NCBI GenBank assembly: GCA_024235215.1 | Contig: JACKMU010000006.1 | Span: 248,001-312,000 of the forward strand | Direction of reading: 5' to 3' | Origin: Chromatiaceae bacterium | Lineage (GTDB): Bacteria > Pseudomonadota > Gammaproteobacteria > Chromatiales > Chromatiaceae | DNA length: 64,000 bases | Shown: piece after piece, positions 25,969 to 35,098 of the stretch | Layout: each line of letters opens with the position of its first letter | Numbering within the stretch: the first letter of the stretch is position 1 | Program-made: the position numbers and the translations under genes | Notes under the pieces: generated by a model | Database searches by the model: none | What the model was told of the DNA's origin: nothing | The model's input: the letters and a program-made list of their open reading frames with translations, nothing else

Positions 25969-26082
25969 CGGAGAGTGGTTAGTATACACCGGAGTGCGCC
26001 CGCTGTCGGACGCGATGTTGTGATGGAGCCTTTAGCAGGGTTTGCTCCACCGCCTGCCCGCAATTCGGCTGGCGGAGGGTGC

Positions 26083-27999
26083 TCAGCCGGTAACGCGGAA
26101 GCGACTGACCTGCGCCACCAACGACTCGATATTGCCTGAAAGTTCCCGTGCCGCAGTGGAGGTGCTCGCCATCTCCTCGGTGTTGGCCATGCCCATTTCG
26201 TTGATGTTGGCGACGTTGCGATTGATATCCTCGGCGACATGGCTCTGCTCCTCGGCCGCTGTTGCGATCTGGAGCGACATCTGGGTGATATTGCTCATCG
26301 AGGTGGAGATATCGGACAGCAATTCGTTCACCCGGGTGGTGCGCTCGACCGTGGTTTCGGCGCGTTCATGGCTGCGATCCATCACTGCAATCGTCTGACC
26401 GACACTGGCCTGAAGGCTCTCAACCATCTCCTGTATCTCACGGGTCGACTCCTGGGTACGGTGGGCCAACTGGCGCACTTCGTCAGCGACAACGGCGAAT
26501 CCACGCCCCTGTTCACCCGCACGCGCCGCCTCGATAGCGGCGTTCAACGCCAGCAGATTGGTCTGCTCTGCAATGCCACGAATCACTTCGAGTACTGTAC
26601 CGATACGTTCACTCTCGCTGTGAACACGCTGTACGGTGGTTGATGCCGCCGCGACATCGTCGGCGAGATCGTGCACCGCCTGAGACGCGGCGTCGACTGC
26701 AGTATTACCGCTGTGCACGGTCTTCAGCGTGTTCTCTGCGGTGCTCGCCACCTCAGCGGTACGGTTGGCGACCTCCTGGACGGTGGCCGACATCTCGGTC
26801 ATTGCGGTGGCGATCTGGGTGGTCTCCGACTGCTGCAGCAGGATTCTGTCACTGGCCTTGGCGGAAGTCACGGCAAGACCATCGGCCACTAGGTTGATCT
26901 GACCGGCAGAGCGATTGACTTCTGTTACCAGACCGCGGATTGTGCCGACGAACTTGTTGAAACCGGCAGCGAGACGGGCAACTTCGTCCCGCCCGCTCGC
27001 ATCGAGCGCGACATCCAGATTGCCGTCACCTGCAGAGATCTCATGCATCATGCCGGTTGCCTGCTGCAACGGACGGCAGACGTTGCGACCGATGAACCAG
27101 ACGCCAAGTCCGAACAGAAACAGTCCGGCCAGGCTGACTGACAGCGTGGCCATTTTAATGTCACTGAGTTGGCTGGAGAAAAAGTTGCGGTCCTTACCGA
27201 CCAGCAGCACACCGATCACGTTGTTGGAGAAATCGCGGAATGTATCAGCATAAATGCCATAGGGCACGTCGGCGATCTCGACCAGGTAGCTGCCCGGTGA
27301 GCCATTGAGTACTCTCTGAAGGTTCTCAGCGTCGACCGGAAGTTCGCCGTTGAAGGTGGTCGCGAAAGGCTCAAGCTGGCCGTTACGGAGCAGTTGCAGA
27401 GCCAGTTTCACATCGTGTCTCTGCGTATACTCGTCGAAGAAGGCCTGGCCGAATGACATCCCCATTTCGACCGTGCCGACGTGGATGCCGTCGGCATGAA
27501 TCGGTACCACACCGCGCACCCCCAATCCGGCGACACCGATTTCGACTCCCTTGATCGGCGTCGAACTGGTGTTGGCTTGTACCACGGTTTTGCGAAATCC
27601 GGAGAGATCGTCGCCATATTTCTCTGGTTTGTGCACCCGCAGGAACGAGGTGGCCGGCGGTAGGTGAAATTGAAACTGACGCACCTTGTAATCAGACTTC
27701 ATTTTGGCGAACCCCGGGACGAAGCGCGCCGCCAGGGCGTCCCGGTTCCGGGTTTTCATCGCCTGTTGCACGTCGGGCATCTCCGCGATCAATGCACTGA
27801 TCGACAACGCTTCGTGGCCGAGCGCATCGATCTCCGAGACCACTCCGTTGTGCACAGCACGCAGTTCGCGCTGCTCCGCGGTGGTGAAGCCGTTGTCGAT
27901 GAAATGGTTGATTGTGGAAAAGGTGAAAAGTCCGATAAGCGCCCCGCCCGTCAGTACGCCACCGACCAAACGAGGAACAATTTTGATATTCCGCAACAT
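26083..27999 (-). CDS. Methyl-accepting chemotaxis protein with dCache-type periplasmic domain
   Basis: A 638-residue membrane chemoreceptor. TM1 is residues 12-32. A large periplasmic domain to about residue 275 has the FQFHLPPATSFLRVHKPE and VAGLGVRGVVPI signatures of the dCache_3 type. TM2 is LSVSLAGLFLFGLGVWFI near 283-305. A HAMP domain and the coiled signalling domain follow, with the invariant hairpin tip EQTNLLALNAAIEAARAGEQ. No C-terminal receptor-modification pentapeptide is present. GGAGG precedes the ATG. The ligand is unknown. Confidence 0.93.
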   Translation of the reverse strand: MLRNIKIVPRLVGGVLTGGALIGLFTFSTINHFIDNGFTTAEQRELRAVHNGVVSEIDALGHEALSISALIAEMPDVQQAMKTRNRDALAARFVPGFAKMKSDYKVRQFQFHLPPATSFLRVHKPEKYGDDLSGFRKTVVQANTSSTPIKGVEIGVAGLGVRGVVPIHADGIHVGTVEMGMSFGQAFFDEYTQRHDVKLALQLLRNGQLEPFATTFNGELPVDAENLQRVLNGSPGSYLVEIADVPYGIYADTFRDFSNNVIGVLLVGKDRNFFSSQLSDIKMATLSVSLAGLFLFGLGVWFIGRNVCRPLQQATGMMHEISAGDGNLDVALDASGRDEVARLAAGFNKFVGTIRGLVTEVNRSAGQINLVADGLAVTSAKASDRILLQQSETTQIATAMTEMSATVQEVANRTAEVASTAENTLKTVHSGNTAVDAASQAVHDLADDVAAASTTVQRVHSESERIGTVLEVIRGIAEQTNLLALNAAIEAARAGEQGRGFAVVADEVRQLAHRTQESTREIQEMVESLQASVGQTIAVMDRSHERAETTVERTTRVNELLSDISTSMSNITQMSLQIATAAEEQSHVAEDINRNVANINEMGMANTEEMASTSTAARELSGNIESLVAQVSRFRVTG

Positions 28000-28077
28000 G
28001 GCAATAATCCTCCCTGAACCTAGTCTTGTGGTCGACCGGTGAATGGAGTTCTTTAGCCCGATTTTCTCATCGACTTA

Positions 28078-28123
28078 CCTGTCTTGGGGCATCGGTGCCC
28101 TGGTAGTGTTGATCCAAGACAGG
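28078..28123. repeat. Nested inverted repeat in the gap before the EF-hand gene
   Basis: CCTGTCTTGG (28078-28087) is exactly complementary to CCAAGACAGG (28114-28123). Inside the loop GGGCA (28087-28091) pairs with TGCCC (28096-28100). The structure lies in a 464-base gene-free gap between divergent genes (28000-28463), 79 bases upstream of the chemoreceptor start. The remainder of the gap holds only the promoter and AGGAGG ribosome site of the next gene as far as I can see. Confidence 0.55.
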
Positions 28124-28463
28124 CTCTTGCGCTGCGGTGGGCCAAAAAATGCTTTCAGTCGACGATTCCCGTGCCGGGTAACAGGGTGAGGATAGTCAGC
28201 GTCGAATATTCTCGGCATCCATGCCATGAGAATTCTCTCTGTAGCTGCTGGTCAGTTGAGCTTGCCTGTCCATTACTGTGGTCGACGGGAGGGAGCGGCT
28301 GAGGCAGCTTGCGGAGTGGCAGAAAGTAAACTTTTTATTCACTTTGAGACAGGTGCATGTTTATGGATTGTAATCCCCCCGGGTTCTGAGATACTCCTGT
28401 CTGACCCGCGTAGACATGATGACTCGTGGGCTATGAATCTGCAAAGCTAAAGGAGGTTTGTTC

Positions 28464-30698
28464 ATGGCCGTATTTTCCCGCAACAAGATGCATCACTGGC
28501 GTTTTCACCGGCTCGGCGGCTTTGATCAGGTGCGTATCGAATCCGGTGCCGATATTTGTCATCTGCCAGCGCTTGATCAGAAGTTGTGGGCCGCACTCAG
28601 CTGTCCGACGACGGGCGTCGAGTTCAACGCACGCACACTGGAACTGCTCGACAGCGATGGTGATGGGCGTATTCGGGCGCCTGAATTGTTGGCAGCCGTG
28701 ACCTGGAGCTGTGCGGTGCTGAAAAATCCGGATGATCTGCTGGCAGGCTCGACCGGACTACCACTGGCTGCGATAAACGACGAGACGGAAGAGGGTAAGA
28801 GGCTGCAGAAAGCCGCCCGCCGCATTCTGGACAACCTGGGCAAAGAATCGGCTGACACCATCACCGCGGAGGAGACAGCGGATACCCACAAGATCTTTGC
28901 CAATACCCGCTTCAACGGAGACGGCATTGTGCCGGCCGCTTCCGCAGAAGATCCGGTATTGGTAAAGGCGATCGAGGATCTCATCTCCTGTGTTGGTTCG
29001 GCGTTGGACCGCAGTGGCGCTGAAGGGATCTCCCAGGAGCTGGCTGATCAGTTCTTTGCGGAGGCTGATGCGTACGAAGCCTGGTGGGCGGAAGCGGAGG
29101 CCGACGCAGCGAGCATTTTGCCATTGGGTGACGCGACCGAGACAGCCGCCAAAGCCTTCTCTGCGGTGAAGGGGAAAATTGATGACTATTTCACCCGGGC
29201 AGCCCTGGCAAGCTTCGATGTGCGTGCCGCCAATCCGCTGAATCCGACCGAAGCGGACTATTCTGCGCTGGCGGCGCAGGAGATATCGTCCGGGACGGCG
29301 CTGGTTGCCGCCTTTCCGCTGGCCCGCATCGAGCCGGAACGCGCGTTGCCACTCGCCGCCGGAGTGAATCCCGCCTGGACCGCTTTGCTGACCAACTTCC
29401 ACAACCAGGTGGTGGTGCCGTTGTTCGGTGACGTCGCTGAACTCACACAGGAGCGTTGGGGGGATTTGAGCGCACGCTTCGCTGCCTACGCTGAGTGGCA
29501 AAGCCGGCAGTGTGGCGGAGCGGTCGCCTCGCTCGGTATTGTCCGGGTGCGTGAGCTGCTTGGAGATGGCAGCCGGGAGAGGATTGCAGCACTGATCAGC
29601 GAGGACAAGGAGCTCGCCGATGTGGCCGACGCGATTGAGTCGGTCGACCGGCTGCTGCACTATCATCAGCATCTGGCGACCCTACTGAACAATTTCGTGA
29701 CGCTGCACGATTTCTATACGCCCGGGAGGCTCGCCATCTTCCAGGCTGGAACGCTGTACCTCGACGGTCGCAGCTGTGAGCTGTGTGTCAAGGTGGCGGA
29801 TGTGGCTGCGCACAGTGCACTGGCTGCACTGAGCAGTACCTATCTCGCCTATTGCGACTGCAAACGTCGTGGTGGTCAGGAGCGTATGACCATCGTGGCG
29901 GCGTTCACCGGCGGTGATGCCGACAACCTGATGGTGGGAAGGAACGGTCTCTTCTATGACCGTCAGGGCAATGACTGGGATGCCACCATCAGCAAGATCA
30001 TCGAGCACCCGATCAGTGTCCGGCAGGCTTTCTGGGCACCGTACAAGCGTCTCGCCCGGATGGTGAGCGAACAGATCGAGAAGTTTGCCGGTGCCCGCGA
30101 GAAGGCGGTGGAGGCGGGAACCGCGCAGGGTGTTGCCGATCTCTCGGCCAAAGCTGAGGCGGGTAAAGCAGCGCCCGCACCATTCGATATCGCCAAGTTC
30201 GCCGGTATATTCGCTGCCATCGGTTTGGCGGTGGGGGCCATCGGCACCGCACTGGCTTCGGTGGTCACCGGATTCATGGGGTTGACCTGGTGGAAGATGC
30301 CACTGGCACTGGCCGGATTGCTGCTGTTCATCTCCGGCCCCTCCATGCTGTTGGCATACATGAAGCTGCGACGGCGCAATCTCGGTCCGATGCTGGATGC
30401 CAATGGTTGGGCGGTGAACACGCTGGCCAGGATCAACATCCCGTTCGGAACCACGCTCACCGGGATTGCGGAGCTGCCGGCTGGTGCCGAGCGGTCGATG
30501 CGTGATCCTTTCGCCGAAAAGCGTCGGCCGTGGCGTTTCTATCTCTTTCTCATCCTGTTGCTGGCGGCGCTGGGTGCGCTCTGGAAGGAGGGTTACCTGG
30601 CTCGATGGTGGCCGCAGCTTGCTCCACCGCAACAGCAAGAGCAAGCAGCGCCAGCTGACAAGGCTACCGCACCGCCGTTGACGAAGAAGGCGAACTAG
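28464..30698 (+). CDS. EF-hand membrane protein of unknown function
   Basis: A 744-residue protein with one canonical calcium-binding EF-hand loop near its N-terminus (DSDGDGRIRAPE, residues 63-74). A long mostly helical, acidic region follows, with a conserved-looking patch LYLDGRSCELCVKV in the middle. The C-terminal third carries membrane segments: two near residues 580-630 (FAGIFAAIGLAVGAIGTALA and LALAGLLLFISGPSMLL) and one near 692-710. It ends in a Gln/Ala/Pro-rich tail. Orientation is not clear. AGGAGG at 28451-28456 fixes the start at 28464. I know relatives only as hypothetical EF-hand proteins. It stands alone. Confidence 0.7.
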   Translation: MAVFSRNKMHHWRFHRLGGFDQVRIESGADICHLPALDQKLWAALSCPTTGVEFNARTLELLDSDGDGRIRAPELLAAVTWSCAVLKNPDDLLAGSTGLPLAAINDETEEGKRLQKAARRILDNLGKESADTITAEETADTHKIFANTRFNGDGIVPAASAEDPVLVKAIEDLISCVGSALDRSGAEGISQELADQFFAEADAYEAWWAEAEADAASILPLGDATETAAKAFSAVKGKIDDYFTRAALASFDVRAANPLNPTEADYSALAAQEISSGTALVAAFPLARIEPERALPLAAGVNPAWTALLTNFHNQVVVPLFGDVAELTQERWGDLSARFAAYAEWQSRQCGGAVASLGIVRVRELLGDGSRERIAALISEDKELADVADAIESVDRLLHYHQHLATLLNNFVTLHDFYTPGRLAIFQAGTLYLDGRSCELCVKVADVAAHSALAALSSTYLAYCDCKRRGGQERMTIVAAFTGGDADNLMVGRNGLFYDRQGNDWDATISKIIEHPISVRQAFWAPYKRLARMVSEQIEKFAGAREKAVEAGTAQGVADLSAKAEAGKAAPAPFDIAKFAGIFAAIGLAVGAIGTALASVVTGFMGLTWWKMPLALAGLLLFISGPSMLLAYMKLRRRNLGPMLDANGWAVNTLARINIPFGTTLTGIAELPAGAERSMRDPFAEKRRPWRFYLFLILLLAALGALWKEGYLARWWPQLAPPQQQEQAAPADKATAPPLTKKAN

Positions 30699-30857
30699 TA
30701 TGCCGGTAGGGCCGGGTTTGGGATTCCGGCCGTGCTATCTTCCGACCAACACGGTGCGGCCGGTCAGCTTGGTAAGGGTCGAAGGAATAGAGTTTAGCAC
30801 CGAGGGCCAAGGGAGCAGCGACTACTGCCCCCTAAGCCCCCGGTCCTTTGAAATCGC

Positions 30858-31658
30858 TTACCAGCTATAGGCCAGCGGGTCGATCCGGCCGCGCTCCATC
30901 AGGGATAGGCTGAAGTCCAATGTCGTGGGGTCGAACTCCACCATCTCGTCTGCGCCGAAAACCTCTTTGCTGGCTTTGGCCGCTGCGATTACTTTGGCCA
31001 TTATTTCAGCCGATACGCCTTTGGAGGCTGTCAGTACGTTGTCCGGATTTCTGGCTTCCGAAATGCCAGGGATCTCGTACATCGCCAGTTCCGGAAATTT
31101 GCTTCCATTGCCGGCCCACCACCAGTTCTTGACCACACCGGCACTCGCCTTGCCCGCTTTGACCGCGCCGCAGGTCGCAGCATGATTCTTGGTGGCGATC
31201 CCGGCTTGTCCATCGGTAGCCGCTTTGGCGCTCGATTCGCCCGAACTGGCACCTACCGCATAGGCGACCTTCTCCGGACTGCTGCGCAGGATTGTGTTGG
31301 GATCACCGCCTTTGGGGTAGACCAGCACCCCGGAGTAGTACTCTTTGCCATTGGCGGCTTGTACCAGCCCCACGCCCAGATTGCGGGCGCGGATGACTGC
31401 CTGCACAAAAGATCCGACGTAAACCAACGCAGGTGCGCCGCTGGAGAATTGGTCGAGAATCTGTGGATAGCTGTTGGCTATGCGCGGTCTGATCTGCAGG
31501 CCTGATTTGCTGCTCAGTGTTTCTGTGATCGTCTTGGCATCGGCAGCCCTGGCTTTCCATTCGGGTGCAAACCAGAGGTCTATGCTCTCCACCGCCAATA
31601 CGGTGCTGCTGATAAGCGTGGCTGCCAGTAGCGTAAATGCGTGAAAAAATCGATTCAT
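30858..31658 (-). CDS. PhnD-like periplasmic substrate-binding protein
   Basis: A 266-residue precursor with signal peptide MNRFFHAFTLLAATLISSTVLA. The mature protein has the type 2 periplasmic-binding layout of the phosphate/phosphite/phosphonate-binding (PhnD-like) group: IDLWFAPEWKARAADAKTI, then ALVYVGSFVQAVIRA and YYSGVLVYPKGG. No ABC permease or ATPase is adjacent, so it may instead act as a sensor input or an orphan binding protein next to the chemoreceptor gene that diverges from it. AAGGAG at 31668-31673 sets the start at 31658. The ligand is not known. Confidence 0.78.
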   Translation of the reverse strand: MNRFFHAFTLLAATLISSTVLAVESIDLWFAPEWKARAADAKTITETLSSKSGLQIRPRIANSYPQILDQFSSGAPALVYVGSFVQAVIRARNLGVGLVQAANGKEYYSGVLVYPKGGDPNTILRSSPEKVAYAVGASSGESSAKAATDGQAGIATKNHAATCGAVKAGKASAGVVKNWWWAGNGSKFPELAMYEIPGISEARNPDNVLTASKGVSAEIMAKVIAAAKASKEVFGADEMVEFDPTTLDFSLSLMERGRIDPLAYSW

Positions 31659-31929
31659 CGTTAATCTCCTTGGTTGCCTCCCGACCGCGGCGGTTGGAGG
31701 CGGTTCTGTTCGTTCCCGGTTGCGATAGATGTCACTGATTCGCATGACCCTTATCGTCAATTGATCAAGATCCTTAACGATAAAAAAGATAAATACGCTA
31801 AAGTTTCATCACGCGGTGCCGAAGCCAGATTTGTGTCAGCGGACTGCCCCCACGCCGAATAGAGCGGTCTGGATCACAGCCAGTACGGAGCAGGGAAAAT
31901 TAATTGCTAACAATGAGAGGAACAGCAAC

Positions 31930-33672
31930 GTGAAGAGACTTGGTTCGTTTCGAATTTCTGGCAGCAGAAAAAGACTGCTTCCCATCTTCGGCATCACTAT
32001 CTTCATGCTGATCAGCGCCAGCTTCATCGGCTTCAGCATCATCCTGCCTTCCCAGGTTGGCTCCTCTCTGGAAGAGGGTGTCAACGTGCGCCTGCTAAGG
32101 GGTGTCAACAGTGCGATAGAGGAGTCGATCGGTTCGATCAAGGCGGAACTTGCAGCCAAGCAGGATGCCACCCTGGTCCGGATCAAGCGGGCTTTCAGCG
32201 ACAAGAGTGAAGCTAAAGGGAAGGCGCTGATCAAGACACTGATGCCGCTGGTGGAGAACTACGACTACGAAACCGCGCTGCATATTCTCGCCGATGCGGT
32301 TGAATCCGACAATGAGATTGCGGCTATCCGCTACCGTCTGCAGTCGAACGAACCAACCAAAGAGATAGGTGACAGCACTGTCGACGGATTGCTCACCTTC
32401 ACTCTGGTGGAGAAGAGCAGTTTTGCCGAACTGGAGATCAGCCTGCTGGTTCTGCCCAAGATGCTGGAGATGGCGGAGCAGGAGGAGAAGGAGTCATTCG
32501 CCAGGATCGAGCACTACATGCTGGGGGCAAACAAGATGCTCGAACAGCGCGTACGGCGGGAGTCCGACGCGCTGAAAACCGGTATCATGGCGTCGACCCG
32601 TGTCAGGGTGTGGTTGCTTGCCCTATTCGGTGTGGCGCTGCTGGTGGGAGTCACTCTGCTGGTCATGCATCGGCTGGTCATCGTACCGCTGGAGAGAACC
32701 AAGCGGCATCTGCTGGCAGTCGCGGACGGGGATCTGACCCGTGATTTCGACTACCAAAGCGGTAACGAACTGGGTGAGATGGCAGCGGCGATGAACACCA
32801 TGGTGGCGAATCAACGGCGTATCGTGGCTGAGATCAACCGTTCGGTTGCCATTCTGAACAGTCATGCAGAGAACCTGATCAGCAATTGTGGTGGTGTCGT
32901 TCTGGGGGCGCGCAATCAGTCTTCCCAGGCGACGCAGGCGGCAGCGGCGATCACTGAACTGTCGGCATCCTTCAACGAAGTGGCGCACAGCTGCAGCAGT
33001 GCATGCGGATCGGCCAGATCAGCCTCCGAACAGGGACAGACCGGGCGTCACGTCGTTTCCGAAACAGCGCGAGGAATGAATAGCATAGCCAGCCAGGTCA
33101 GCGACTCCTCCGGTTTGATCACCGCACTTAACCGCCGCGGTGAGGAGATCGGTAAGGTGGTCGGGGTGATCAATGGCATTGCGGAGCAGACCAATCTGCT
33201 GGCGCTGAACGCTGCCATAGAAGCGGCGCGTGCCGGTGAGCAGGGACGCGGTTTCGCGGTGGTAGCGGACGAAGTGCGCACGCTGGCTGGTCGTACCAGT
33301 GAAGCGACCCGGGAGATCTCCCAGATGATCGAGAAGATCCAGGCCGATACCAGTCAATCGGTGCAGAGTATGAGTGCGGTGACCGAAATGGTTAGAAATG
33401 GTGTCGAGCTGGCAGAAAAAGCACTCGCTGCGATGGATGGCGTGGTAAATTCCGGAGACAGCAGCATGCAGATGGCGACAACCATCGCCACCGCGGTGGA
33501 ACAGCAGTCGGTGACTGCCAATGAAGTTTCCGGCAACGTGGAGAGCATGGCGCAGGTCAGCAGGGAGACCGAAGCGGCTTGCAGTTCGATGCAGCGGGCT
33601 GCTCAGGAGCTGGCCGAACTGGGCAGTGAGCTGAACAAGGCGGTTTCCTGGTTTAACGTCGTAACGAAATGA
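31930..33672 (+). CDS. Methyl-accepting chemotaxis protein
   Basis: A 580-residue chemoreceptor. TM1 lies at about residues 18-40 (FGITIFMLISASFIGFSIIL). A helical periplasmic region of about 200 residues without a domain I can name follows. TM2 is WLLALFGVALLVGVTLLVM, then a HAMP domain and the signalling domain with the tip EQTNLLALNAAIEAARAGEQ. GTG 31930 is chosen for the GAGAGGAAC ribosome site and because the longer frame (from 31816) would add a Pro/Thr-rich leader. It is divergent from the PhnD-like protein, which could be its ligand carrier. Confidence 0.9.
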   Translation: MKRLGSFRISGSRKRLLPIFGITIFMLISASFIGFSIILPSQVGSSLEEGVNVRLLRGVNSAIEESIGSIKAELAAKQDATLVRIKRAFSDKSEAKGKALIKTLMPLVENYDYETALHILADAVESDNEIAAIRYRLQSNEPTKEIGDSTVDGLLTFTLVEKSSFAELEISLLVLPKMLEMAEQEEKESFARIEHYMLGANKMLEQRVRRESDALKTGIMASTRVRVWLLALFGVALLVGVTLLVMHRLVIVPLERTKRHLLAVADGDLTRDFDYQSGNELGEMAAAMNTMVANQRRIVAEINRSVAILNSHAENLISNCGGVVLGARNQSSQATQAAAAITELSASFNEVAHSCSSACGSARSASEQGQTGRHVVSETARGMNSIASQVSDSSGLITALNRRGEEIGKVVGVINGIAEQTNLLALNAAIEAARAGEQGRGFAVVADEVRTLAGRTSEATREISQMIEKIQADTSQSVQSMSAVTEMVRNGVELAEKALAAMDGVVNSGDSSMQMATTIATAVEQQSVTANEVSGNVESMAQVSRETEAACSSMQRAAQELAELGSELNKAVSWFNVVTK

Positions 33673-33989
33673 GTTTCCAGCCGGGTTGAGCGGATACCCG
33701 ACAGGGTGATCCGCCACTCCCCCTCGGATGATCCCGGCTCTCATTGGAATGCCAGTCGATGCCGTGACCCCCTGCAACGTGGTGGAACCGCGATGAGCAG
33801 CGCCTTATTTGCTATCTGGAACACGCTTCTGGGGCGGTCGTGGGTCGTTACTGCGATTTTTTTACCGCAACCCTTTTTTTGTAAAGATAAAGAAAATTTA
33901 TTCCGGTATCATCCCCCATTCCCGATTTACAGCTCAGCAGCCGACGGAGAGCATCTTTTCCGGCCTGCTCATCGATTAGGGGGTGCATC
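33673..33989. other. 317-base gap upstream of the malyl-CoA lyase module
   Basis: No gene seen. It ends in an AT-rich stretch with two runs of seven T (33857-33880 region) and an AGGGGGTG ribosome site before the GTG at 33990. A promoter for the metabolic module is expected here, but I cannot pick out a convincing pair of boxes. Confidence 0.4.
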
Positions 33990-34982
33990 GTGAGTTTTAC
34001 CAAAGTTCCCAGCGCGGTTCCCCGTTTGAATCGCAGTACCTTGGCCGTTCCGGGCTCCAATCCGCGTTTCATCGAGAAGGCGCCGAGCAGCGCAGCAGAT
34101 ATCATCTTCTTCGACTTGGAGGATTCCGTAGCACCGGATCGCAAAGCGCAGGCGCGCAAGGATGTGATCGCGGCACTGAACGAGCTCGACTTTGGCGACA
34201 AATCACTCTCGGTGCGCATCAATGGTCTGGATACACCCTACATGTATCGGGATCTGGTGGAACTCGTCGAGCAGGCAGGGCAACGGTTGGACCTGATTCT
34301 GGTACCCAAGGTGGGAGCCGCAGCCGATATCTATGCGGTGGATATGCTACTGACCCAGATCGAACAGGCGATGGGTATCCACAAAAGGATAGGTATCGAG
34401 ATCCTGATCGAAACACCCCAGGGGATGGAGAATATCTTCGAGATCGCCGGGGCTTCGCCGCGCAACGAAGCGCTGCTGTTCGGATCGGCCGACTATGCTG
34501 CGGCCAGCGGAGCGCAGATCACGATGATCGGTGGGCCCAATCCCGATTACCATGTGCTGTCATCGCCTGACGGCCAGGGCGTGCGATCGGTCCACTGGGG
34601 CGACATGTGGCACTTTCCACTGGCCAGGCTGGTGGCGGCGGCGCGTGCACATGGTTTACGTCCGATCGATGGGCCGTTTGCCGACGTCAAGGATTCCGCT
34701 GGCTGGCTGGCCAGCGCCAAGCGCGCCCGGGTGCTTGGCTGTGAAGGGAAGATGGTGATCCACCCCAGTCAGATCGAATTGGCCAACCGGCTGTTCCAAC
34801 CTTCACCGGCGGAGGTCGACCACGCCAAACGTATTTTGCAGGCGATGGAGGAGGCGGAAGCGGCAGGTGCCGGCGCGGTCGCACTGGACGGAAAAATGAT
34901 CGACATCGCTTCCATCCGCCAGGCGGAGAATACGGTGAAAAAGGCAGCGCAGGCGGCAGCCAGGGATCAGCGGAAAGATTGA
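33990..34982 (+). CDS. mcl: L-malyl-CoA / beta-methylmalyl-CoA lyase, Rhodobacter Mcl1-like
   Basis: A 330-residue HpcH/HpaI/CitE-family lyase that splits or forms malyl-CoA and beta-methylmalyl-CoA (acetyl-CoA or propionyl-CoA plus glyoxylate). Visible family segments are IIFFDLEDSVAPDRKAQAR, SLSVRINGLDTPYMYRDLVE, LVPKVGAAADIYAVD and LFGSADYAAASGAQ, including the acidic metal ligands. These read like the Rhodobacter-type enzyme. A second, clearly different lyase follows 116 bases later. GTG start with AGGGGGTG in front. Substrate preference among malyl-, methylmalyl- and citramalyl-CoA cannot be read from sequence. Confidence 0.85.
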   Translation: MSFTKVPSAVPRLNRSTLAVPGSNPRFIEKAPSSAADIIFFDLEDSVAPDRKAQARKDVIAALNELDFGDKSLSVRINGLDTPYMYRDLVELVEQAGQRLDLILVPKVGAAADIYAVDMLLTQIEQAMGIHKRIGIEILIETPQGMENIFEIAGASPRNEALLFGSADYAAASGAQITMIGGPNPDYHVLSSPDGQGVRSVHWGDMWHFPLARLVAAARAHGLRPIDGPFADVKDSAGWLASAKRARVLGCEGKMVIHPSQIELANRLFQPSPAEVDHAKRILQAMEEAEAAGAGAVALDGKMIDIASIRQAENTVKKAAQAAARDQRKD

Positions 34983-35098
34983 ACCTGGTGGTGGCTCAGG
35001 TCCGCATGCTCAGATCCCGCCCAGGCTGGCGGGTGCCGGTGTGGCGCAGCCGCAATTTCTTTTGCGAGCGCGAATAACGACATTGAGGAGAGACAACG

